DNA of 64,000 nucleotides, from the NCBI RefSeq assembly GCF_033343995.1, contig NZ_CP137573.1, positions 1,178,001 through 1,242,000 on the forward strand, in the 5' to 3' direction. Shown here in pieces: positions 24,900-32,799 of this stretch. Position numbers and translations under genes: made by a program. This DNA is from Streptomyces sp. HUAS YS2 (GTDB lineage Bacteria; Actinomycetota; Actinomycetes; Streptomycetales; Streptomycetaceae). Position 1 is the stretch's first letter. Each line of letters begins with the position of its first letter. The notes beneath the pieces are model-generated. The model did no database searches and had not been told where the DNA came from. It saw only the letters and a program-made list of their open reading frames with translations.

Positions 24900-25232
24900 C
24901 CACCCCGCCCCCGCTCCCGAGGCGTTTCCCCCGCCCCTCCCCCACCCCCCTCGGGGGGTGACAAGGGTTTTCCCCGTATCGGGTTCATCTCCGCTTTCCC
25001 TACTGTCTGCCGCACCGGCAGATCCCCTCCTCCAGCCTGTGCCTGTCAGGTGCATGTAGAGGTCGAAGGTGGGGCTCCGCCGGGGGCGGCCTTGACCCGG
25101 GCCGTCGCGCCGGCGGCGGCGCGTGGGCCCCCCAAGCCCAGGGAACCGTGGACCGCGAACCCCACACCCGCACCTCGGTTCCCGCGCCGCCCGCCAACGC
25201 TCCGCAAACGTCGTAGCTGAAAGGGCACCACC
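24900..25232. other. Intergenic region before the subtilisin gene, 333 nt
   Basis: Holds a short GC hairpin (24943-24960) and an inverted repeat TCTGCCG-cac-CGGCAGA (25006-25022) that could be an operator or leader hairpin. No riboswitch consensus was recognised. The promoter for the protease is presumably in 24960-25150. Confidence 0.5.
24943..24960 (+). terminator. Short C/G hairpin after GNAT gene
   Basis: CACCCCCC-tc-GGGGGGTG, 8-bp arms, 44 nt after the GNAT stop; likely a weak terminator. Confidence 0.45.
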
Positions 25233-27068
25233 TTGAACGGTTCCAGGCGGAGACTCATATCCGTCGTGGTCGCGAGCGCCGCGGTACTCGGCGCCGCCGC
25301 CACTTCCACCGTGGCCCTCGCCGCCCCCGCGGCCCCGTCCCCGAAGCCCGCCCCGGCCTCCCAGGCCATGACCGCGCTTCCGTCGGCGCCGGTCGAGAAG
25401 GTCATCGTGACCTACAAGGCCAAGACGGCCGAGGCCGGCTCGAACGCCGCCGCGAAGAGCGACGCGGCGGCCAAGGGCGCCGCCACCGGTGAGGCGCTCG
25501 CCTTCGAGCGCCGACTCGCCGGCGGCGGCGCTCTTGTGGACCTGGGCGACAGCGCCACCAAGCAGGACGTGACCGAGGTCATGGCCGCCTTCCGCGCCGA
25601 CCCGTCCGTCGCTTCCGTGGAACCGGACATCCGCGCCTACGCGATGGCCGTCACCCCGAACGACACCGACTACGCCAAGCAGTGGGACCTGTTCGAGCCC
25701 ACCGGCGGCATGAACGTTCCGGCGGCCTGGGACAAGACCACCGGCTCCGGCGTCACCGTCGCCGTCATCGACACCGGCTACGCCGCCCACTCGGACCTCG
25801 CGTCCAACGTGATCTCCGGCTACGACTTCATCTCCTCCTCCGCCGACGCCCGCGACGGCAACGGCCGCGACGCGGACTCCAAGGACGAGGGCGACTGGAA
25901 CGCCACCGCCGGCGAGTGCGGCACCGGCTCCCCGGCGTCCAACTCCTCCTGGCACGGCACCCACGTGGCCGGCACGATCGCCGCGGTCACCCACAACACC
26001 AAGGGCATCGCCGGCATCGCGTACAACGCGAAGATCCAGCCGGTGCGCGTCCTCGGCAAGTGCGGCGGCTCCTCCTCGGACATCGCCGACGCCATCACCT
26101 GGGCGTCCGGCGGCACCGTCCCGGGCGTCCCCGCGAACCCGACGCCGGCCAAGGTCATCAACATGAGCCTCGGCGGCGCCAGCTCCACCTGCCCGAGCGT
26201 CTACCAGAACGCGATCAACGGCGCCGTCAGCCGCGGCACCACCGTCGTCGTGGCGGCCGGCAACAGCAACGCCAACGCCTCCGGCTTCACCCCGGCCAAC
26301 TGCGCGAACGTCATCACCGTGGCGTCCACCAGCCGTGAGGGCAACCGTTCGTACTACTCGAACTACGGCACCATCGTCGACGTGGCGGCCCCCGGCGGCG
26401 AGACCCGTCGCGCCACCGACACGCCCGGCACGGTGACCACCCCCGAGAACGGCATCTACTCCACGCTGAACTCGGGCACGACCACCCAGTCGACCGAGAA
26501 CTACAAGCCCTACCAGGGCACTTCGATGGCCGCGCCGCACATCGCCGGCCTCGCCGCGCTGCTCGAGTCGGCCAAGAGCTCGCTCACCCCGGCCGAGATC
26601 GAGTCCGCGATCAAGACCAACGCCCGTCCGCTGCCCGGCACCTGCTCGGGCGGCTGCGGCACCGGCATCGCCGACACCGCGAAGACCGTGGACGCCGTGA
26701 CCGGCACCACCACCCCGCCGACCGGCAACGTCTTCACCAACGCGATGAACGTGACGATCTCGGACAACACCACCGTGTCGTCCTCGATCGCCGTCACCGG
26801 CCTGACCGGCAACGCGCCGGCCACCCTCAAGGTGGCCGTCGACATCAAGCACACCTGGCGCGGCGACCTGGTGATCGACCTGATCGCGCCCGACGGCACC
26901 GTCCGGAACCTGAAGACCTCGTCCGGTTCCGACAGCGCCGACAACGTGCTCGCGACCTACACGGTCGACGCCTCCACCGAGGTGGCCAACGGCACGTGGA
27001 AGCTTCAGGTACGCGATGTGGCCTCGGGTGACACCGGCTACATCGACTCCTGGAGTCTCACCTTCTGA
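25233..27068 (+). CDS. Secreted subtilisin-like serine protease (S8) with P/homo-B domain
   Basis: 611 residues from TTG at 25233 (GAAAGGG upstream). A Sec signal peptide (RRR, then VVVASAAVLGAAATSTVALA) is followed by an I9-type propeptide (about 50-135, VIVTYKAKTAEAG to SVEPDIRAYA) and an S8 catalytic domain. Catalytic motifs are AVIDTGYAAHSDL (Asp near 179), WHGTHVAGTI (His near 242) and GTSMAAPHIAG (Ser near 431). A C-terminal P/homo-B beta-sandwich (about 500-611, IKHTWRGDLVIDLIAPDGT and TGYIDSWSLTF) is typical of proprotein-convertase-like extracellular proteases. A strong terminator follows. It probably acts in extracellular protein processing or nutrient release. Confidence 0.95.
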   Translation: MNGSRRRLISVVVASAAVLGAAATSTVALAAPAAPSPKPAPASQAMTALPSAPVEKVIVTYKAKTAEAGSNAAAKSDAAAKGAATGEALAFERRLAGGGALVDLGDSATKQDVTEVMAAFRADPSVASVEPDIRAYAMAVTPNDTDYAKQWDLFEPTGGMNVPAAWDKTTGSGVTVAVIDTGYAAHSDLASNVISGYDFISSSADARDGNGRDADSKDEGDWNATAGECGTGSPASNSSWHGTHVAGTIAAVTHNTKGIAGIAYNAKIQPVRVLGKCGGSSSDIADAITWASGGTVPGVPANPTPAKVINMSLGGASSTCPSVYQNAINGAVSRGTTVVVAAGNSNANASGFTPANCANVITVASTSREGNRSYYSNYGTIVDVAAPGGETRRATDTPGTVTTPENGIYSTLNSGTTTQSTENYKPYQGTSMAAPHIAGLAALLESAKSSLTPAEIESAIKTNARPLPGTCSGGCGTGIADTAKTVDAVTGTTTPPTGNVFTNAMNVTISDNTTVSSSIAVTGLTGNAPATLKVAVDIKHTWRGDLVIDLIAPDGTVRNLKTSSGSDSADNVLATYTVDASTEVANGTWKLQVRDVASGDTGYIDSWSLTF

Positions 27069-27141
27069 TCACCACCTGAACCACCCCCCACAACCGCAAC
27101 ACCGCTGGTCAGGGGCGCGTCGATGGTCTACACCACTGGCG

Positions 27142-27163
27142 CGCCCCGCAGTTGGTTGCGGGG
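27142..27163 (+). terminator. Hairpin after protease gene
   Basis: GCCCCGCA, short loop, TTGCGGGGC. It forms a tandem with the larger terminator starting at 27162. Confidence 0.6.
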
Positions 27164-27195
27164 CCCGCTGTCCGTCATTCGGACAGCGGGCCTTT
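27162..27195 (+). terminator. Rho-independent terminator after protease gene
   Basis: GGCCCGCTGTCCG-tcatt-CGGACAGCGGGCC followed by TTT: a perfect 13-bp stem about 94 nt after the protease stop. Confidence 0.9.
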
Positions 27196-27269
27196 ACTGT
27201 GCCCGTGACCTCCGTATTCTCTGCCCACGGGCAGGGGGCCCGGGTGCGCCGGAGGGTGGTGGTGGGTAC

Positions 27270-30059
27270 GTGAGAGAAGCGTCCTACCGTGCTGCGCCGG
27301 TGGGCCGGGAGGAACTCCTCGCCCGACTGGAGCACGTGCTGCACGCCCGCGGCCGCGCGCTGCTCACCGGCCCCGCCGGCGTCGGCAAGACCGAGGTCGC
27401 GCTGGCCGCCGCGGCCCGCGCCGAATCCCGCGGCGAGACCGTGATCTGGCTCGCCACCCTGCCGTCCGACCGGGACATACCCGGCGCTTCGGCCGCCGCG
27501 CTGATCGCCTCCGTCGCCCGCCCCGACGTACTGGACCGGCTCCCCGGCCCGCAGCGCGACGCGGTCGCCGTGCTGTGCCGGCAGGCCCCGGCCCCGGAGG
27601 ACGGCAGGGACCTCATCGCCCTGCGACTCGGCCTCGCGCAGATCCTGCGCGAGCCCGCCCTGGCCGGGCCGGTGCTGCTGGTCCTGGACGGCGTCGAGCG
27701 GATCGACCCGGACAGCGCCGACCTGCTCCGGTTCGCCCTCCATCTCGCCCCGCCCGCGCTGCGCGTCGTCGCCGTCGAGACCCCCGCCTGCCACGCCCCG
27801 CAGGCACCGCAGCTGTGGGTGCCGTCCGAGGCCGACGTCCTGCTCGTGCCGCCGCTGCACGCCGACGAGATCGCCGAACTCCTGATCCACCACCGGCTGC
27901 CGTCCCGGATGGCCGGCCGGATCCACAAGGCCAGCGGCGGCAATCCGCGGCTCGCGCTCGCCGTCGGGCGCTCGCTCGCCGACGCCCGCACCCCCGTCCA
28001 CCACGCCGAGGCGCTCACCCTGTCCGGCCGGGCCCGCGACCTCGCCCGTCAACTGCTCGGCGCGGCTCCCGCTCAGGTCCGCGAGACGCTGCTGCTCGCC
28101 GCGCTGGCGCTGCGGCCGTCCGCAGCGCTGATCCGGCGGGCCGGCCGACCGACCGCGGAGGCGGACCTGATCGCCGCCGAACGCGCCGACCTGGTCGCCC
28201 TCGGCGGTGACGGCACGGTCGCCTTCACCGCGGGCGTGCTGCCCGCCACGCTCGTGCACGACGCCTGCTGGGCCGAGCGCAGCGCCGGGCACGCCGCGCT
28301 CGCCGGGGTGGTCGACGACCCGGTGGAGGCGGTACGCCACCGGGCCCTGGCCACCGACGTCCCCGACGCGGCGCTGGCCGCCGCGATCGGGGTCGCCGCG
28401 GAAACGGCCCGGCGGCGCGGGAACAGCACGCTCGCCGCCGAACTGGCACTGCTCGCCGCCGAGTCCACGCCGGTCGAGCACGGGCCGCGGCGGATCGCCC
28501 GGCTGGTCGACGCCGCCGAGGAGGCCGCCCGCGCGGCCCGCGCGGACCTGGCGATCCGCGCCGCGACCGACCTGCTGGCCCGGGACGCCTCGCCACCGGA
28601 CCGGGTCCGGGCCCGGCTCGCGGTGCTCGACACGGCCGGGCAGGGACTGACCGGGCTCGACGAGCTGTACGTGCACGCCATGGAGGACTCCGAGGGCGAC
28701 CCGGCGCTGCGGTCGGCCGTGCTGCTGCGGCTGGCCGTCAAGTACGTGCTCGCGGACGGCGATCCGGTGCGGTCCCGGGCCGCGGCGGTCGAGTCCGCGG
28801 CGCTGGCCGCGTCGATGGGCGACCCGCGGACGGCCGCGCGCGCCCTGACCGTGCAGGCGCGGATGGACCGGGTGCTCGGGTCGCCGGACGCGGAGACCGT
28901 CCTCGCGCAGGCGCGGGCCCTCGAGATGTCCGAGCGGCCGCTCGGCATCCGCAACGCCGCCCAGATCCTGACGATCCGTCACGCCTTGTTCGACGCACGG
29001 CTGTCGGACGCCAGGGACGCGCTCAACGCGCTGCTCCCGCTGGTGCAGCAGCGCGGCCCGGTCGAGGACTCCATCGAGCTGTTCAGCACGCTCGCCGAGA
29101 TCGAGTCCCGGCGCGGGATGTGCGCGGCGGCGCTCGCGCACGCCGGCCAGGCCCTCGCCCTGACCCTGGAGGCGGGCCTCTCACCGGGCCCCGCCTGGTA
29201 CGGCCTCGCGCTCGCCGAGACGGCGGGCGGCAGCTTCATCCGGGCGGCGAGCTACGCCCGGCGCAGCGTGCAGGCCTCGGAGGAGGAGGGCGATCACGTC
29301 TTCCTCTCGCGCAGTCTGTACGCCCTGGGCCGGGTGCAGTTGGTGAACGGCGACGTGGCCTCGGCCCTGGAGACGCTGAGCCGGGTGCGCACCGAGGAGC
29401 GGGCGCAGGCGACGGTCGACCCGTCGATGCTGCGCTGGCACGAGGAACTGGCGGAGGCGCTGGTCGCGGCGGACCGGCCGGACGCGGCCGGGTGCCTGCT
29501 GGCGGAGGTGCGCCCGGTGGCCGAGCGGCTGGGCCGTACGGCGGTGCTGCTGGGCCTGGACCGGGCGGAGGCGCTGCGGCTCGCGGCGGTGGGCGGCGCG
29601 GACGAGGCGGCGGAGCTGCTCGCCTCGACCGCGGAGCGGTTCGGCGCGGCCGGGCTGCCGCTGGAGCGGGGCCGTGCGCTGGTCGCGCTCGCGCGGGTGG
29701 AGCGGCGCAGGCGGCGCCGGTCGGCGGCGCAGAGCGCGCTGCAGACGGCGGCCGGGGTGTTCGAGCGGGCGGGGGCGACGCCGTGGCTGGCGCTGGCCGC
29801 GGAGACCCCGTCGGCCCGTACGCCCGCGGAACCGGCCCCGGCCGGCGAGGTGGCCCTCGCCGCGCTCACCGAGGCGGAGCAGCGCCTCGCGCTGCTGGTC
29901 GGCCAGGGGGCGAGCAACCAGGAGGCGGCGGCGAAGCTGTTCCTGAGCGTGAAGACGGTGGAGGCCCGGCTGACCCGCATCTACCAGAAGCTGGACGTCC
30001 GCTCCCGCGCCCAACTCGCCACGGCCCTCGGCGCGGCACGGGGCCACGCGGCACCCTGA
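27270..30059 (+). CDS. LuxR-family regulator with AAA ATPase and TPR-like region (LAL type)
   Basis: 929 residues from GTG at 27270, GGAGGG 14 nt upstream. AAA-type ATPase: Walker A LTGPAGVGKTEVALA (about 31-45), Walker B-like VLLVLDGVERID (about 136-147). A long helical/TPR-like middle (about 350-830) follows, then a C-terminal LuxR HTH (LTEAEQRLALLVGQGASNQE; AAAKLFLSVKTVEARLTRIY, about 865-905). LAL proteins bind DNA and activate pathway-specific genes, commonly secondary metabolism or sugar use. No biosynthetic cluster lies beside it. The last 19 codons are duplicated downstream of the stop. Confidence 0.9.
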   Translation: MREASYRAAPVGREELLARLEHVLHARGRALLTGPAGVGKTEVALAAAARAESRGETVIWLATLPSDRDIPGASAAALIASVARPDVLDRLPGPQRDAVAVLCRQAPAPEDGRDLIALRLGLAQILREPALAGPVLLVLDGVERIDPDSADLLRFALHLAPPALRVVAVETPACHAPQAPQLWVPSEADVLLVPPLHADEIAELLIHHRLPSRMAGRIHKASGGNPRLALAVGRSLADARTPVHHAEALTLSGRARDLARQLLGAAPAQVRETLLLAALALRPSAALIRRAGRPTAEADLIAAERADLVALGGDGTVAFTAGVLPATLVHDACWAERSAGHAALAGVVDDPVEAVRHRALATDVPDAALAAAIGVAAETARRRGNSTLAAELALLAAESTPVEHGPRRIARLVDAAEEAARAARADLAIRAATDLLARDASPPDRVRARLAVLDTAGQGLTGLDELYVHAMEDSEGDPALRSAVLLRLAVKYVLADGDPVRSRAAAVESAALAASMGDPRTAARALTVQARMDRVLGSPDAETVLAQARALEMSERPLGIRNAAQILTIRHALFDARLSDARDALNALLPLVQQRGPVEDSIELFSTLAEIESRRGMCAAALAHAGQALALTLEAGLSPGPAWYGLALAETAGGSFIRAASYARRSVQASEEEGDHVFLSRSLYALGRVQLVNGDVASALETLSRVRTEERAQATVDPSMLRWHEELAEALVAADRPDAAGCLLAEVRPVAERLGRTAVLLGLDRAEALRLAAVGGADEAAELLASTAERFGAAGLPLERGRALVALARVERRRRRRSAAQSALQTAAGVFERAGATPWLALAAETPSARTPAEPAPAGEVALAALTEAEQRLALLVGQGASNQEAAAKLFLSVKTVEARLTRIYQKLDVRSRAQLATALGAARGHAAP

Positions 30060-30134
30060 GCGGCGGGGCCGGAGGCGCGCTCGCGCGACCACCTCGCCAC
30101 GGCCCTCGGCACGACGCGGGGCCGCGCGGCTCCC
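30000..30134 (+). repeat. Partial tandem duplication of the LAL gene 3' end
   Basis: Codons 30000-30056 (RSRAQLATALGAARGHAAP) reappear at 30078-30134 as RSRDHLATALGTTRGRAAP. The offset is 78 bp, exactly 26 codons, so the second copy is in frame beyond the TGA at 30057 and stays open to a TGA at 30165. The copies have diverged at about a fifth of positions, so the event is not recent. Confidence 0.85.
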
Positions 30135-30225
30135 CCAGCTGCGCGGCCGACAGCGCCGGGCGGCTGATCGAGTGGCCTGGGGGCGGGTGCCGAGCGCCGG
30201 GCGCGATACGCGGTAACACCCTCGT

Positions 30226-31086
30226 ATGAACAGTTCCGACCGGCCGCCGTCCGGACCTACGGGACGCACGGGCTACGACGAGGCCTTCCTCGGCCCGGCC
30301 GTCCCGCTGCCGCTCCCCGTACGGCCCGGCATCGAGACCGTGATCCTGCCGTACACCCACTTCACCGTGGCGCTGCGCCCGGACCGGCGTCTCGCCGCCT
30401 CGGCCGCCGTCTGCGTGGACGGCCGCGGACTCGTCGAGGAGGTGTCCGGGGACGACACCTGGGCGTTCGACCCGCGGGTGCCCGAGGAGCTCCAGGCCGG
30501 CGACGCGCTCTACCGGAACAACAGCCTGGAGCGCGGGCACCTGGTGCGCCGGCTCGATCCGGTCTGGGGCGCCGAGGCGGACGCGCGACGAGCCCACGCC
30601 GACACGTTCCACTTCACCAACGCCGCGCCGCAGTCCGACCTGTTCAACCAGGGCAAGAGGGTCTGGGAGGGCCTGGAGAACCACCTCCTCGACCACGCGG
30701 CCGGGTTCGACCACCGGATCGTCGTGCTCACCGGCCCGGTGCTCCAGGACTCCGACCCGCCCTACCGCGGCGTCCAGGTCCCGCTGCGGTTCTGGAAGGT
30801 CGCCGCGTTCATGCAGGACGGCGCGCTGGCCGCGACCGGGTACGTCCTCGACCAGAGCCCCGACCTGAGCCGCGACGCCGACCGCGCCCTGATCGGCGCG
30901 AAGGCGGGCGCACCGCCGCCGCTGGGCCCGTTCCGGACGTACCAGGTGCCCGTCTCGGACGTCGCCGAGATCACCGAGCTGGAGTTCGGGCCGCTCCCGG
31001 ATGTGGACCTGATGCCGTTCCCCCGCGCCCCGGAGGACCGCTGGCGACGCCTCGAGTCGTACGACGACATCGTCATGGAGCCCTGA
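30226..31086 (+). CDS. DNA/RNA non-specific endonuclease (NUC family)
   Basis: 286 residues. The beta-beta-alpha-Me active site is visible: ERGHLVRRLDPVWG (about 104-117), corresponding to the D/E-R-G-H motif with the catalytic His, and TFHFTNAAPQSDLFNQGK (about 127-144) with the metal-binding Asn. DDTWAFDPRVPEELQAGDALYRNN before it matches the family. No signal peptide is seen, unusual for an otherwise often secreted nuclease, so it may act inside the cell or be exported by another route. No inhibitor gene is adjacent. Confidence 0.88.
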   Translation: MNSSDRPPSGPTGRTGYDEAFLGPAVPLPLPVRPGIETVILPYTHFTVALRPDRRLAASAAVCVDGRGLVEEVSGDDTWAFDPRVPEELQAGDALYRNNSLERGHLVRRLDPVWGAEADARRAHADTFHFTNAAPQSDLFNQGKRVWEGLENHLLDHAAGFDHRIVVLTGPVLQDSDPPYRGVQVPLRFWKVAAFMQDGALAATGYVLDQSPDLSRDADRALIGAKAGAPPPLGPFRTYQVPVSDVAEITELEFGPLPDVDLMPFPRAPEDRWRRLESYDDIVMEP

Positions 31087-31117
31087 ACCGGAACGCACGC
31101 AGAGCACAGAAACCCGG

Positions 31118-31213
31118 CACGCCACCTCCACGTGGAAGGTCCTCATCGACCCGAGCTTCAACCAGCCGGCGGGCACGTACACCTTCGGCTCGATGCTCGA
31201 CCCGCACTTCTGA
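31118..31213 (+). pseudogene. Possible C-terminal remnant of a lost gene
   Basis: A 31-codon open stretch ends at TGA 31211-31213 and reads HATSTWKVLIDPSFNQPAG, then TYTFGSMLDPHF. The composition is that of a folded extracellular beta-protein end rather than random GC-rich translation. There is no start codon with a ribosome site and no continuation upstream, where the endonuclease stop intervenes in another frame. It is interpreted as the tail of a deleted gene; the family is not recognised. Confidence 0.35.
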
Positions 31214-31215
31214 CC

Positions 31216-31872
31216 TCAGTCGCGGCGGGTCGCCACGGCGTGCGCGAGGGTCGTGGCGAGGGCGAGCAGGACCGCCGCGGAGGCCAGCAGCGCGGCGGTG
31301 CCGGGGATCAGCGCGGCCGAGTCGGACGAGGTGGCCATCAGGCGCAACAGCCGGTTGACCGGAGGCAGTCCGGGCACGAACAGCGCCGTCATGACCAGCG
31401 CGAGGGCGGCCACCAGGGCGTACCCCTGCCGGCGGAACACCGGGCGCGCGCAGAGCACGCCGATCGCGCAGCCGGTCAGGGCCCCGGTCAGCTGGGCGAC
31501 GGCGCCGAGCGCGAGGTCGGCGGGTCCGGGGTCGTACGAGCCGACCCAGAGCGGGAAGAGCAGGCCGAGGACGCTCAGCAGCAGGCAGCTCAGCAGGACG
31601 GTCGCGACCTGCCCGAGCAGCATTCGCAGCGGATGGCCCGTGCTGACGGCGAGGACGGCCCGCTGGGGCGGCGCGTCCAGGCTGAAGAGCGCGACGGTCA
31701 GCCAGGTGGAGGCGACGAAGAGCGCGCCGGCGGAGGAGGCGTACGCGGGCGGCAGCGGTCCGCTGCCGCTGACGGTCAGTACCGCCATGAGGCCGGTGAA
31801 CAGGAGCAGCGGGGCGAGGTAGCGCTGGCTGTGCAGGGCGAGCGCGAAGGTGTAGCGGACGAGCGCGGTCAC
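31216..31872 (-). CDS. ABC transporter membrane subunit (ABC-2-like), small
   Basis: 218 residues, GTG at 31872 overlapping the ATPase stop by 4 nt. Six hydrophobic segments alternate with short loops (LAPLLLFTGLMAVLTVSG; ALFVASTWLTVALFSL; VATVLLSCLLLSVLGLLFPLW; VAALALVMTALFVPG; AALLASAAVLLALATTLAHAV), the usual size for an ABC-2 half-permease. It pairs with the ATPase at 31869-32744. Substrate not inferable. Confidence 0.8.
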   Translation of the reverse strand: MTALVRYTFALALHSQRYLAPLLLFTGLMAVLTVSGSGPLPPAYASSAGALFVASTWLTVALFSLDAPPQRAVLAVSTGHPLRMLLGQVATVLLSCLLLSVLGLLFPLWVGSYDPGPADLALGAVAQLTGALTGCAIGVLCARPVFRRQGYALVAALALVMTALFVPGLPPVNRLLRLMATSSDSAALIPGTAALLASAAVLLALATTLAHAVATRRD

Positions 31873-32744
31873 GCGCGACCTCCGGTCTTCGGCGTCGGTG
31901 TCCCCGCCGGGGGCGCCGGGTCTCGGCTCAGGGCTGCGACGGACCAGCCGTGGTCGAGTGCGGTGCGCAACAGCGCGTCGGCGTGCGGGCGTTCGACCCG
32001 GACGCGGGTCCCGGCGGCGTCGCCGGACGCGGCGCGGACGCCGGGCAGCGCGGCCCAGTCCACCGGCTCCGGGACGCGGCCGTCGTCCGGGTGCGCGAAC
32101 ACCGCCTCGGCCACCGGGGCGCGCGGCGCCGGCGGCTCGGCGGGCCGGACGCGGCCGCCCTCGACCGCGTAGGCGACGGAGGCGTGCGCCCGGGTCACGG
32201 CCTCGCGGTGGTCGGTGAAGGCCACCGCGCCGCCCGCCTCGGCGACCTCGGCCATGATCTCGGCGAGGACGCCGTGCGCGGACGTGTCGAGCCCCGACCA
32301 GGGCTCGTCGAGCACCAGCAGCCCCGGCGGCACGAGCAGAGCCTGGGCGAGCGCGACCTTCTGCGCGTTGCCCTTGGACAGGGTGCGCAGCTGCGCGTCC
32401 GCGCCGCCGACGAGGGCGAGCCGGTCCAGGAGCCGGCGGGCGCGGGCGTCCGCCGCTCCGGTGCCGAGCCCCCGGACGCGACCCATGTGCGTGAGGTAGG
32501 AGCGGGCGGAGAGGCGCCCCTCGGGCGCGAAGCGGTCGGGGACGTAGCCGACGACGGGCGGGCGGCCGGTGACCGCTCCGCCGGTCGGGCGGCTCACTCC
32601 GGCGAGGATCCGCAACAGGGTCGACTTCCCCGATCCGTTACCGCCGGTGAAGGCCACCGTCGCGCCGGGCGGGACCTCCGCGTGGACCTCGCGGAGCACC
32701 CAGCCGCCGCGCCCGTACCGCTTGCTCACCGCTTCGAGCCGCAC
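31869..32744 (-). CDS. ABC transporter ATP-binding protein
   Basis: 291 residues from GTG at 32744. Walker A TGGNGSGKSTLLRILAG (about 34-50), an LSxGN signature LSKGNAQKVALAQALL (about 123-138, replacing the usual LSGGQ), Walker B LLVLDEPWSGLD and the switch His in AFTDHREAV. The last 90 residues form an extra domain. With the downstream permease it forms a two-gene exporter or lantibiotic-immunity-like unit. No regulator is adjacent. Confidence 0.9.
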   Translation of the reverse strand: MRLEAVSKRYGRGGWVLREVHAEVPPGATVAFTGGNGSGKSTLLRILAGVSRPTGGAVTGRPPVVGYVPDRFAPEGRLSARSYLTHMGRVRGLGTGAADARARRLLDRLALVGGADAQLRTLSKGNAQKVALAQALLVPPGLLVLDEPWSGLDTSAHGVLAEIMAEVAEAGGAVAFTDHREAVTRAHASVAYAVEGGRVRPAEPPAPRAPVAEAVFAHPDDGRVPEPVDWAALPGVRAASGDAAGTRVRVERPHADALLRTALDHGWSVAALSRDPAPPAGTPTPKTGGRA

Positions 32745-32799
32745 GTCCCGCCCCGCCCCGTCCGCGTCTTCCGTGGACGGCCAGCGTACGCGGAGCCGG

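Noticed and set aside
24960..25232. Riboswitch upstream of the subtilisin gene
   Set aside because: Hairpins exist, but no conserved core of a known riboswitch class was recognisable; kept only as an untyped leader.
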